From the NCBI GenBank assembly GCA_951394045.1, contig OX596000.1, forward strand, positions 124,001 to 188,000: a stretch of 64,000 bases of DNA, in the 5' to 3' direction. Position 1 is the stretch's first letter. Every line of letters begins with the position of its first letter. A program made the position numbers and the translations under genes. The notes beneath the pieces were generated by a model that did no database searches, was not told the DNA's origin, and saw only the letters and a program-made list of their open reading frames with translations. Below are positions 21,985 through 31,075 of this stretch, in pieces. The DNA is from Nitzschia sp. DOCU1 (lineage: Eukaryota; Bacillariophyta; Bacillariophyceae; Bacillariales; Bacillariaceae).

Positions 21985-23630
21985 ATGCATCCTCCCGCAC
22001 CAGAAGCCCCCATGCCCCCATTCTTGTCGTCGTTGGAGGTGCTGGATCGGAAAAGCCGCTTCGAGGCTCTCTGTCGAGGCGAATTGGAGGGCACAGATCT
22101 TCGCTTGGTCTTTAAAGACGATGAAGTAAAAGAGAACATTGGAATCAACCGCAACAATAACCAGAACAAATTCGAGATCAATGTTCATCGCTACTGCTTT
22201 CTGTCGAGTCCCTGTGGCTTAATACGTGCGGCTTTGGAAAAGTCCTATCGTTTTCAGGAACTTCAACGTGGGTCCATCCAGATTACCGTTCCATCTGGCA
22301 CATTTTTGGCAGTGCCTCATCTCCTGAATGCCACGGGACTGTGTGAAGCACTGCTGGATTTTCTACGTCAAAGTACGACACTCCGTTCCGGTCAAGCGTT
22401 TGCTAGATTGATTCATCAGGCTCTGGACCTCGAAGCCGATGCGGTTGTTGAAGCAGCACTGGCGGGGTTGCCACTTGATCGAGATCAGCGGGAAGAGTTA
22501 GAAGTGTGGTTGGATTTCGGGTCGAGTGACTTGTTGCATGCCCTAGTCATTTGTGAGACGTTTTGGAAGTCTCATGTAACGTTGAGTGCTTCCATACTCC
22601 AGATTTTGGGAGAGTATTTGGCTGAAATGACCGCCGAGCATTTGCATCAAATTCCGCCCACCTTGTTGGCCCGGGCCTTGGCACGGATGGAACCGGGAAC
22701 AATTGCTGAGTCAGATTTAGCGCGAAATCTATGCCAACATCGACTCTTTTGCTACTAACTATGAAGTGCAGGCATTGCTGATGGCCGTCGACTTCAGTGC
22801 AATTACGAAGGATGCACTACAATGCGATATTTTGCCACGCGTTGAACAATTATCTTGGTCATTGGCGATCACGATCAATGACTTGGTGGAAGATGCTGCT
22901 CCGGTTACAACTCGGTGTGCCTATTCAGCCAGGTTGTTCCGACTAGAAGACTATACGACTGGCAATTATCGATCCATTCAAGAACTGCCCTGTCGCCATT
23001 TGATCACCTGGGAGTCGTTTATTCAAGCACGCCAAACGCGATGGCCCCGAGGAACCAATAAATTTCGATGTCCTTATTGTTTCGACCATTCCGTTTCTGT
23101 TGAGTATGGGGACGAAATATGCGACGCCTTTACAGGGGACTTACAACCAAGGCTGGCTTCGTATCATCGCAACAAGGCGTTTCGAGCTGAAGCACTCAAT
23201 CGTCGGGCTGCGGCACAAGAGGAACCAAACTCCGATTCTAGCAGCAATAGAAACAGTGTCGTCTCGTTTGAGGAGAGTCGTGCCGTGGCTCGGAGAAAAC
23301 ATCAACGAAAACATGACTACGGTCTAATGTTGCGCCCTACAACTCCTCTCCGTGCAGTTCGAATATGGGATCAATGTTCGCCCTTGGGCTGCGATCGCAT
23401 TTATATTGCTCATGTCAGCGACGAAGCCGAAATGTCCCGGAAAGCCATTGATGAGTTTACAACGGTGGCATTGGGATATGCAACGCGAAGAATATCTGTT
23501 CGCTTGGTCGACAAACAAAGAGTTCTAGACGGATTAGACCTTGAAGTGACTTGGGAAGAGAACGGAAGCTGCACGAGAAAACGACGGAGATTACGATGTT
23601 ATTATTCGAAGGTTCGCCGCGGTTGCCTGA
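21985..23630 (+). pseudogene. Pseudogene: BTB/POZ protein, upstream tandem copy
   Basis: It aligns along its whole length with the intact gene at 24183-25892 but carries three lesions. First, after AVPHLL a 90 bp in-frame deletion removes 30 residues (the WYYDHR to LGDF block of the BTB domain), with a TGA trinucleotide at both edges. Second, after SDLAR near 22725 a 14 bp loss shifts the frame, so translation stops at 22756-22758. The proper frame resumes as NIDSFATNYEVQALLMA. Third, near 23575 another shift moves the ending DYDVIIRRFAAVA into a different frame (stop 23628-23630). The start could be Met at 21985 or 22012. Confidence 0.8.
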
Positions 23631-24182
23631 AAAAGGCATGAAGTCGATCGGGGTTCACATCTGGCGGGCTTCCATCTTGCTCAATATATCCAAAGTAGAG
23701 CCGTAGGCCAGTCCATTACCTTCTGCATTGAATGGTGTCATCTGATATGCTCAGGACGATCCGATTGCTCTGACAAGGTTGAGTTTGCTCTGTGCGGGTT
23801 TCGACGCCATCCTACTTGAGTCCAGAATTCTTACTATTGTCATGCGTGGGATGTCGCCAATGGTATCCCTTATATTCCTACGCAAAAAGAAGGGGTGTTG
23901 TCGTTCGGAACGACTCAAGAATCTACTCTAGTAGGGTACTTTATCCATAGCGGACCCGCCCCAATAGTTCAGCTCTCCTAAGGGTATTCATACGTACCTA
24001 TAGTGGTAAGAAGGGTGAATACCATGACCGTTGTCTGCCGTCCCGTCGTCACTTCAGCAATTCTCGTGAAAACTTCATTTTTACTCTCCATCACTTTATG
24101 GGGTTGAAACGCTAACCGTACTTCCCTCTCTGCCCCCGACTCGTATTCTCACTGGTTTAGCTCCTGTAGACGCATCATCACC
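23631..24182. other. Intergenic between the BTB copies
   Basis: No gene seen; it should contain the promoter of the intact copy. Confidence 0.4.
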
Positions 24183-25892
24183 ATGCCTGAAATTTTCGAA
24201 GTAGTAGATCGGACGAGTCCATACGACGCACTTCGTCGAGGAGAATTGGACGGCACGGATCTTCGATTGGTCTTTGTGGAAGAGGAAGTATTATCAGAGG
24301 ACAATAATATCGACCAGCGCAAGAACAGATTGGAGATCGACGTCCATCGTTACTGCTTCTTATCGAGTCCCTGTGACTTAATACGTGCAGCGTTGGAAAA
24401 ATCCCATCAATTTCAGGAACTTCAGCGTGGGGCTATCGAGATTACCGTTCCGCCTGGCACCTTTTTGGCGGTGCCTCATCTCCTGAGGTGGTATTATGAT
24501 CATCGTATCTCGTTTAAGGACGCCCTGGAGGTTGGAGATGTTTTGCCTGCTCTCTGGAAACTGGGGGATTTCATGAATGCCACGGAACTGTGTGAAGCGC
24601 TCGAAATTTTTCTAGAAGAGGCGCCTCTCCGTTCCGGTCATGCGTTTGCGAGATTGATTCATCATGCGTTGGTCCTAGAAACCAAAAAAGTTATTGATGC
24701 TGTATTGACGGGATTGCCAGTTCTTTCATATGAACGAGAAAAATTGGAGGCTTGGTTGGATTTTGGATCAAGTGATTTGTTGCATGCTCTAGTCGCTTGT
24801 AAAACGCATTGGGATTTGCCTGAAGATCATGATAAGTTCATAATAGCTATTTTGGGAGAGTATCTGGCCGAAATGACCACGGAGCACTTGCATCAAATGC
24901 CCCCTACCATGTTTGCCAGAGCCTTGGCACGGATGAAACCCGGTACAATTGCTGAATCGGATCTGGCAAGAATGGTTTTGGGATACATTGAATCCAAGAT
25001 CGATTCTTTCGATGACGATGGCGATGAGGTGCAGGCCTTGCTTATGGCCATTGACTTTAGTGCTATTTCGAAGGACGCTTTGCGATGTGACTTTTTGCCG
25101 CGCGTCGAACGATTGTCGTGGTCATTGGCGATTACGATCAATGACTTGTTGGATACTGCGGGTCCAGTTGCAACTCGCTGTGCGTATTCAGCCATGTTGT
25201 TCCTTCCAGAAGATTTCGGATCCATTCTAGAACTGCCCTGCCGACACTTGATTAGCAAAGAGTCGTTCTTTCAAGCACGCAAAATGCCGTGGCCCCGAAG
25301 ATTAAAAAAATTTCGATGCCCGTATTGTTTCCACCATTCCGTTTCTGCCCGCGATGGAGATGAAGTCTGCGGAGCCGTCGGAAGGGACTTGCACATAAAG
25401 TTGGTGACGTATCATCGGAACAAGGGCTTGCGATCGGAAGCACTCAATCGTTGGGCTGACGCTTGGGACGACCGCAAAGTCGATTCAAGTAGCGATGAAG
25501 ACGATACCCTCGTTTCTGTTGAAGAGAGTCGGGTCTTGGCTAGGAGAAAACGCCGACGGAAACAGAGCCACGCTCCAGCGTTGTTTCCTGTGGCGACTTT
25601 TCTTGGTGCAGTTCGGATACTGGATCAATGTTCGCCCTTGGGTTGTGATCGTATCTATGTGGCCAGAGTCATCCCAACGGAAACACCCCGAAAAGTCATT
25701 AATGAGTTTACAGAGATGGCATTGGGACCTTCGGCTGCGATGGGACCCATTCGCTTGGTCAACAAAGAAGGAGTTCTAGACGGATTTGACCTTGAAGCGA
25801 GTTGGGAAGGAAACGGAATCTCTTTGGCACGAGACTCTGCAGGAGGGAATCAAGATTACGATCTTATTATTCGAAGGTACGCCTCGGGATGA
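24183..25892 (+). CDS. BTB/POZ domain protein with degenerate RING-like C-terminal module
   Basis: 569 residues, single exon. The BTB domain is at about 25-145, with GTDLRLVF, DVHRYCFLSSP (54-63), ITVPPGTFLAVPHLLRWYYDH (about 87-107) and LWKLGDFMNA (124-133). A helical BACK-like middle includes LDFGSSDLLHAL and GEYLAEMTTEHL. At 350-385 is LPCRHLISKESF followed by FRCPYCFHH. This resembles the second half of a RING or U-box finger (Cys353, His355, Cys379, Cys382), but the first CxxC is missing. BTB proteins commonly recruit substrates to Cullin-3 ubiquitin ligases, so a role in ubiquitylation is inferred. It is the surviving member of a tandem pair. A nuclear or cytosolic location is assumed from the lack of signal or membrane segments. 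Confidence 0.75.
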   Translation: MPEIFEVVDRTSPYDALRRGELDGTDLRLVFVEEEVLSEDNNIDQRKNRLEIDVHRYCFLSSPCDLIRAALEKSHQFQELQRGAIEITVPPGTFLAVPHLLRWYYDHRISFKDALEVGDVLPALWKLGDFMNATELCEALEIFLEEAPLRSGHAFARLIHHALVLETKKVIDAVLTGLPVLSYEREKLEAWLDFGSSDLLHALVACKTHWDLPEDHDKFIIAILGEYLAEMTTEHLHQMPPTMFARALARMKPGTIAESDLARMVLGYIESKIDSFDDDGDEVQALLMAIDFSAISKDALRCDFLPRVERLSWSLAITINDLLDTAGPVATRCAYSAMLFLPEDFGSILELPCRHLISKESFFQARKMPWPRRLKKFRCPYCFHHSVSARDGDEVCGAVGRDLHIKLVTYHRNKGLRSEALNRWADAWDDRKVDSSSDEDDTLVSVEESRVLARRKRRRKQSHAPALFPVATFLGAVRILDQCSPLGCDRIYVARVIPTETPRKVINEFTEMALGPSAAMGPIRLVNKEGVLDGFDLEASWEGNGISLARDSAGGNQDYDLIIRRYASG

Positions 25893-26137
25893 CTCTAGTT
25901 CGGTAGATGTTCTAGTCGTTTTCGGGCGAGGGGTCAAAACAATAAAAGACTGGAACCTCTAGTAGTCATGCACAATTGATTGCGCCTACAATAGTCTTGG
26001 TAGCACTCTTCACTTTTTACTAGAAACAAAAAACAATTGGAGGAACAAATGGTGCATTCGTTCGTCTCTTGTTTTTACAGAACATATAGTTCGTTCGTCT
26101 GACTCTTACAGATCATGAAGATCATCGGACTGACTCT

Positions 26138-28222
26138 TTACAGAACATTGTACTCATCATCGGACGATTCCCCCGCATAATGTTCAACGACTCGGCGACG
26201 GCTGTTGCTGGTCGGGGCCTTGGCGGCATCGCCAGATTGGAATAATTCCAAGGGTGACACGGGCGCCAGTTGACGTTTGGGTCTGTTGTCACTGGTCGTG
26301 GGAGGAGGCGTCCGTATTTGTTGAAGCTGGTAGGACTCGGTCTTTTGACTATTCAACAGAGTTTGTTCCTCCTTGGCGAGTACATCAAAGACTTCGGCCA
26401 AACTCGAACGAGCACTCGAAGCGTCATCATCGTCTGGATCCCAATCACCACGTCCAGCCCCAAAGGTATCATCGTCGGTCCCACTATAGCCGGACGTTGC
26501 GGAACTAGTCAACATGCGAGGAGGTTGCTCCTTTTTGCCGCCCCAAAACGTACTGAAAATGCCAGCTACCAAACCTTTGGAGAATAATTCGGCTTCTTCT
26601 TCCACTTCATCTTGTTGATTGGATCGAGGAGGACTGGCTGGTTGAATGCCGAGTCGAGAGGGTGGCGAAGGAAATTTGGGATTTTCCACATCGGTATCTT
26701 CGTCTTCATCGTCGACATCACTTTCGTCCCGACGAGGCTTCATGGCTAGACTCGCCGCTGTCATGTCTGTCGGCGCCAAGGCACAGTTATAGCGGTCCTC
26801 AGGCACTAGTAATCCTCGTGTCTTGGAGTTGTTCGAGTAATGATACAAGGTAGCTGCCGATAGATCAGGAGATTCCATCAAATCTTTGCGCAACACATGC
26901 TGTTGATGATGTTCAAAACTTTCCATGGATCGTACCATGGTAGCTACACCACTACTACTTCCATCTCCTCCTGTTGAAGGAGAGGCCACCGACGAGCAAC
27001 GCCCCAAGATTGTAGCGTCTCCTCCTAGACCCAAAGATACATCAGCCTCGGATTGCAATTCGGAACTCAAACCATCCGAATCATCATCTTCTCCATCGGT
27101 CATGGCCAAATGAGGAGGTTCCTCATCCCCCGCTGTACTAGTTCGACTAACGGACTTGCTGAGGGACTTGTAGAACCCCGAAGCCATCCATTGACGCAGA
27201 CTTGCTTTATTACCGGACGTGTCCTGATCGGCGGGTGTAAGGGAATCCTTGGGAACTACTACTGGGACCGTGGTGGCGGTCATGGTTCTAGTCTCCAGAG
27301 TAGCGAGACCACGTAGTTTTTGATTGTTATTGTCTTGCAAGTCATCCTCAATGGTTGATTCATGAACGACAGTGGAAGGTTTGTCGCTGCCGCGGTTACG
27401 TTGACGGCGGGTCACCAGCATGAATCCCACGAGGGCAACCAGGAGAGCTCCCGCGGTAGCTCCTGCAATGGTACCCATGTCGGTATCTTTGGGCGATGCC
27501 GTCAAGAGTGTCGGCCCTGACTCGAGACCATCGACCGATTGAGGTGCCGGTGTCATAGCCGTAGGAGCAGCCGTCGGAACCGACGGTGCGGAAGTGACTG
27601 GAGACAAGGTAGGAATAGCCGCAATGGTTGGAACACTGGTGACCGACGCAGCGGGACTAGCCGTCAAGCTCATGGTCCCCTGGGGTCTCGGACTGGCCGT
27701 GGACGCATCGGTGCTGGGCACTTGAGGCACGAGTGTTGCCGCTGCAATGGTAGGAAACTGTCGCTGAAGAGCAGCTACCATGGCATCGGGAGTCAAGGCT
27801 GCCTGAATGGCAGGCACTAGATCTTGTGCCGAAGGCACATTTTGAGAGGAATTGCTGTAATAGATGATTCCATCAAAGGTCACGGAAGCACCTGAAATGG
27901 CACCACTGGCAGGATCTAGAATCGGCACGTGATTGTAGATTCTGGCAAGTGCCACAAAAATGGCACTCACCGTGGGGGGCCACTGGTATGTCTCCAGCAA
28001 GTAATCGCTAAGGACTTCTTCCATGAGAGAACGCACCAATAGCTGTTCTTGAGTGGACAGTTCATGATCAATCGGCTCGAAGGAGACACGAAAGGGATCC
28101 AAAATCGTTCGAATCGAGAAATCGTCCTCCGGCGCTGCATCGACACTAGTATGTGGTGCTAGCAATAGAGCTAAGAGAACTACTGCCCATACCGAAGCGA
28201 AATACCGAGTAAAGAGCTGCAT
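26138..28222 (-). CDS. Type I single-pass membrane protein with Ser/Thr/Pro stalk, unknown function
   Basis: 694 residues from the ATG at 28222; this start is chosen over upstream codons because it opens directly into a signal peptide (MQLFTRYF, VWAVVLLALLLAP, cleavage after VDA). The ectodomain (30-165) includes LSTQEQLLVRSLMEEVLSDYLL and a FDGIIYYSNSS patch. Residues 166-248 are a Ser/Thr/Pro stalk, likely O-glycosylated. The membrane helix is 250-271, followed by RRQRNR. The cytosolic tail of about 420 residues is acidic and Ser-rich, with no kinase or other domain. The layout recalls a diatom surface protein family also represented at 9626-10813 and 31076-35684. Function unknown. Confidence 0.65.
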   Translation of the reverse strand: MQLFTRYFASVWAVVLLALLLAPHTSVDAAPEDDFSIRTILDPFRVSFEPIDHELSTQEQLLVRSLMEEVLSDYLLETYQWPPTVSAIFVALARIYNHVPILDPASGAISGASVTFDGIIYYSNSSQNVPSAQDLVPAIQAALTPDAMVAALQRQFPTIAAATLVPQVPSTDASTASPRPQGTMSLTASPAASVTSVPTIAAIPTLSPVTSAPSVPTAAPTAMTPAPQSVDGLESGPTLLTASPKDTDMGTIAGATAGALLVALVGFMLVTRRQRNRGSDKPSTVVHESTIEDDLQDNNNQKLRGLATLETRTMTATTVPVVVPKDSLTPADQDTSGNKASLRQWMASGFYKSLSKSVSRTSTAGDEEPPHLAMTDGEDDDSDGLSSELQSEADVSLGLGGDATILGRCSSVASPSTGGDGSSSGVATMVRSMESFEHHQQHVLRKDLMESPDLSAATLYHYSNNSKTRGLLVPEDRYNCALAPTDMTAASLAMKPRRDESDVDDEDEDTDVENPKFPSPPSRLGIQPASPPRSNQQDEVEEEAELFSKGLVAGIFSTFWGGKKEQPPRMLTSSATSGYSGTDDDTFGAGRGDWDPDDDDASSARSSLAEVFDVLAKEEQTLLNSQKTESYQLQQIRTPPPTTSDNRPKRQLAPVSPLELFQSGDAAKAPTSNSRRRVVEHYAGESSDDEYNVL

Positions 28223-30619
28223 GCTGAAAGTCGATCGATCGAAAGCTTTGCGTCTGCGTCGATTCGATTCGAATGTCAATGAGGAGATCGTTCCGCACCT
28301 CTCTTCTTCGTTTGGAGTAGGAGACGTTGTTCGCAACACGACTTGCAATAGAACCGAGTCTCTGATACAACACTAATGAAAGGTATTGAAACGTCAAACA
28401 CCTTGCATTCACAAACAGATGTAGAATGGCTGTGATACACTCTCTCCCTGCACCATTCAGGATTGAACAACAGCAAACGAACTGCGCCCTCTCTTGGACG
28501 GCGTCGATGTGGTGGCGTAGCTCACTTTGTTGGCCGAAAATTGAGCGACATGGCATGTGGGTGACCCTGCCGGCGTGACGCCAACACTGTAAGTAGAGAA
28601 ACGTTGACACGACCCAGCCGAAAATTCAACATGTGACAATTTCCGTTGATTAGCGTTACTATGGCATGCATTTAACCGCCCAATTAGAGTAGTTAGCGTG
28701 CACCAATCGTGAGGTGCTCCGAGTCCGGGCAAAAAGACACACGAACAATTTGCGTAAACACCAATGAAGGACTCCAATGGGTCCAACGAAACATGCGCCG
28801 GCCGAGCCGACGAAAATCACAAACCGAATTTGGCGGCCAAAAATGGCGGCAATTGTCAAAAGTAAAAGTTTCGTCGATCGACCTCTTGTCAATGGGAGGG
28901 CTGAAGTGCCCATTTCTTTTGAATGGACTCTGGTGGCACAGAACAGCAACAGTAGCCAGCACCAGGCCCCAGCAGAGCATCCCTGGGTGTAGTAGTCCGT
29001 GCTGGTGGTCGTCGTCATTCTAATGTTGTCGTCTTTGGATCTTTTGGTCGTATTTTTCTTCCGCTATGCCACCATCGACACCACTTTTCTTTGATTTCAT
29101 CATTTAATCAGTCTTGTGACAAAACGGTCGATGGTTCATGCGAACTCCTGCCGCTACGATAGCCCGAGGGGCCACACCCACACAACAAACAGTTGTTTGA
29201 CAAGGAATACATCATTCGAACAATGTGAATTTGTTACCGCAACGATAGTTGACAAGAAATGCGTCAGTACTGCAAGCCATTGGGGAGAAGGTCCCAAGGA
29301 ATTCGCTTGTTCCAAGGCCGCGGTCGTCCAGCATTCTTGCCTCCAAGATTAAACGAGGATGAGTGTGTGCAACCGCCCTTATTGCTTTTCAAGATCTACC
29401 CGCTTGATTCAAAACAGGAGGACTGGAAGTACGTCGTTGACTTTTTTGGATGTATATTGAATCTTGGCACGATCACAAAAACTTTGCAAAGAGAATGTTG
29501 GCAGCGAATCCAAGTATTCGCAGGCGTCATCAGCCAGCAGCTGGTGAAATTCTCTTGTTCGATCGTCATCGATAATGACCAGCAAAATGCTAAAAGCACC
29601 ACGACAGGCAAAAGAAACGAACTCTTTGAACACTCTATGTGCAATAGTTATTGTTCTTTACTTCATACTAAAAGAACTACAAGGAAATAATGTTAGTTTA
29701 GTTGCATTCCTAGCACATTGGAAACATTCCATTGGAATGACGTTCATTCGAGTTTGTACTCTAAAGGGATTGTCTCCTGTAAACAATTGAACCAAAAGCT
29801 GGCTTCAAGAATGTTTCGCCAAGAGAGCCCTGGTCAAAAGATTGTCGTTGATATTCGCCCACTGACTCCAAGCTTCTGGAAGTTCTCCACGTATTCCGGA
29901 GATTCAAAACGACCTTGAGTAGTGTCACATTAAATAACACCAGCCGGAAGCGATGTGACATTGAGATTGTCGAGAGTCCCTAGAGATCGGTGTACGGAAT
30001 GGTTGTTTCTTTCCACGTGCACTCGTTGTTCATAGAAAGAAAGCGGTACTGGTGAGACCATCCAGCTCCGCATGGTGAACTGCGGGGGCGTTTGCCAAGG
30101 CATTTATGGCACGCTGACGACTAGTAGTTGCAGTCAAAGTTTCAGCATCTCCGCCCCCCGCCTGTCCTTCAAAGTCCTCGTAGTCCCCATTTGCTGTCGA
30201 TCTTGCCGTGTTTTGTGGCCCCCCTCGCATTTGCATGTTCATCCGAGGGCCCTGAACTTGGTTGTGATTCGCAAAAAAGTTGTCCTTCGTCGTTCCCGCT
30301 GCGCGACGATGCCATTGTGGTCTTCGTCGTCATCCTCAAGTACTCAAACTTGGACGACGAGCCTTCGTCCAAGGTGGACCGCAACAGCTCTGCCTTCAAA
30401 TAATTGCTGCATTGATTGATGGTGTTGTCATGTTGCGACCATAGGACGAAAGGGAAAGGGTTTTATTCGAAGGAATCGAATAATCCGGTTGACTGACTGA
30501 CACCAGCACGACCCTGCGGCTATCCTTCGAAGGCATTACTACTCTAGCTACTAGTAGAGCGTTTGTTTTCAATAGAAAGAGTAACTTAGATGCTTTAGTA
30601 GTAATACAGCTTGTCAGAT

Positions 30620-30685
30620 CTCATTCGGTAGTTTTGTGCTATCGCAACTTTGAGGCCTTATTGCGATAGCAAACTACCGAATGAG
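30620..30685. repeat. Long hairpin, 25 bp stem
   Basis: The left arm 30620-30647 (beginning CTCATTCGGTAGTTT, ending GCTATCGCAA) pairs with the right arm 30661-30685, with a 3-nt bulge and a loop of about 13 nt. It starts immediately after the left direct repeat. Confidence 0.7.
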
Positions 30686-30792
30686 AAGAAGGCAGCATGC
30701 TGACAGATCCTGAAGGAAATTTCACACTCTTTCGATTGATGCAAAAATTACTAAGTGGGGATTGAGTTAGACCGGTCTAAGAAAAGGGTTTA

Positions 30793-30845
30793 AAAAATAG
30801 GACACTCGGGTGTCCTATTTTAAAATTGGGACACCCGAGTGTCCC
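30793..30845. repeat. Pair of mutually complementary hairpins
   Basis: TAGGACACTCGGGTGTCCTA (30798-30817) and GGGACACCCGAGTGTCCC (30828-30845) are each near-perfect palindromes, and their shared 16 bp core is inverted between them. They could form two short hairpins or one larger one. Confidence 0.65.
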
Positions 30846-31075
30846 ATCTTACGATTGGAGTTAACTCCCTCGTTCTGAATCGGTCTCCCGATGATTAATG
30901 AACGGTCGTATTGGTCACATGCTTCAGTCATGAGTATTGAGTCTTATTATACACGTTCGCACCCATGTCACTGTAGAGACCTCTAGAGTAGTAGTAGAGC
31001 GCTTGTTTTCAATACAAAGAGTAGCTTAGATGCTGTAGTAGTAATAAACTTGTCAGATGTGGTTGTTCTCTTTTT

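Larger units (their letters stand above)
30553..31058. repeat. About 67 bp direct repeat enclosing hairpins
   Basis: AGTAGAGCGYTTGTTTTCAA and the following 47 bp (AGAGTARCTTAGATGCT, TAGTAGTAATA, CTTGTCAGAT) occur at 30553-30619 and 30993-31058 with only a few differences. The right copy abuts the 3' end of the gene ending at 31076, so the left copy may be a displaced 3' untranslated fragment. Confidence 0.65.
28223..31075. other. Long gene-free stretch
   Basis: No gene supported over 2.8 kb. Frames up to 154 codons (for example 28146-28610 minus and 29259-29690 plus) lack protein character or ATG starts. Between 30553 and 31058 there is a direct repeat enclosing three hairpins, listed separately. 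Confidence 0.45.

Noticed and set aside
29259..29690. 143-codon plus-strand frame and overlapping minus-strand frames
   Set aside because: Composition is not protein-like, the overlapping minus-strand frame at 29409-29633 starts at GTG, and no motif was found.
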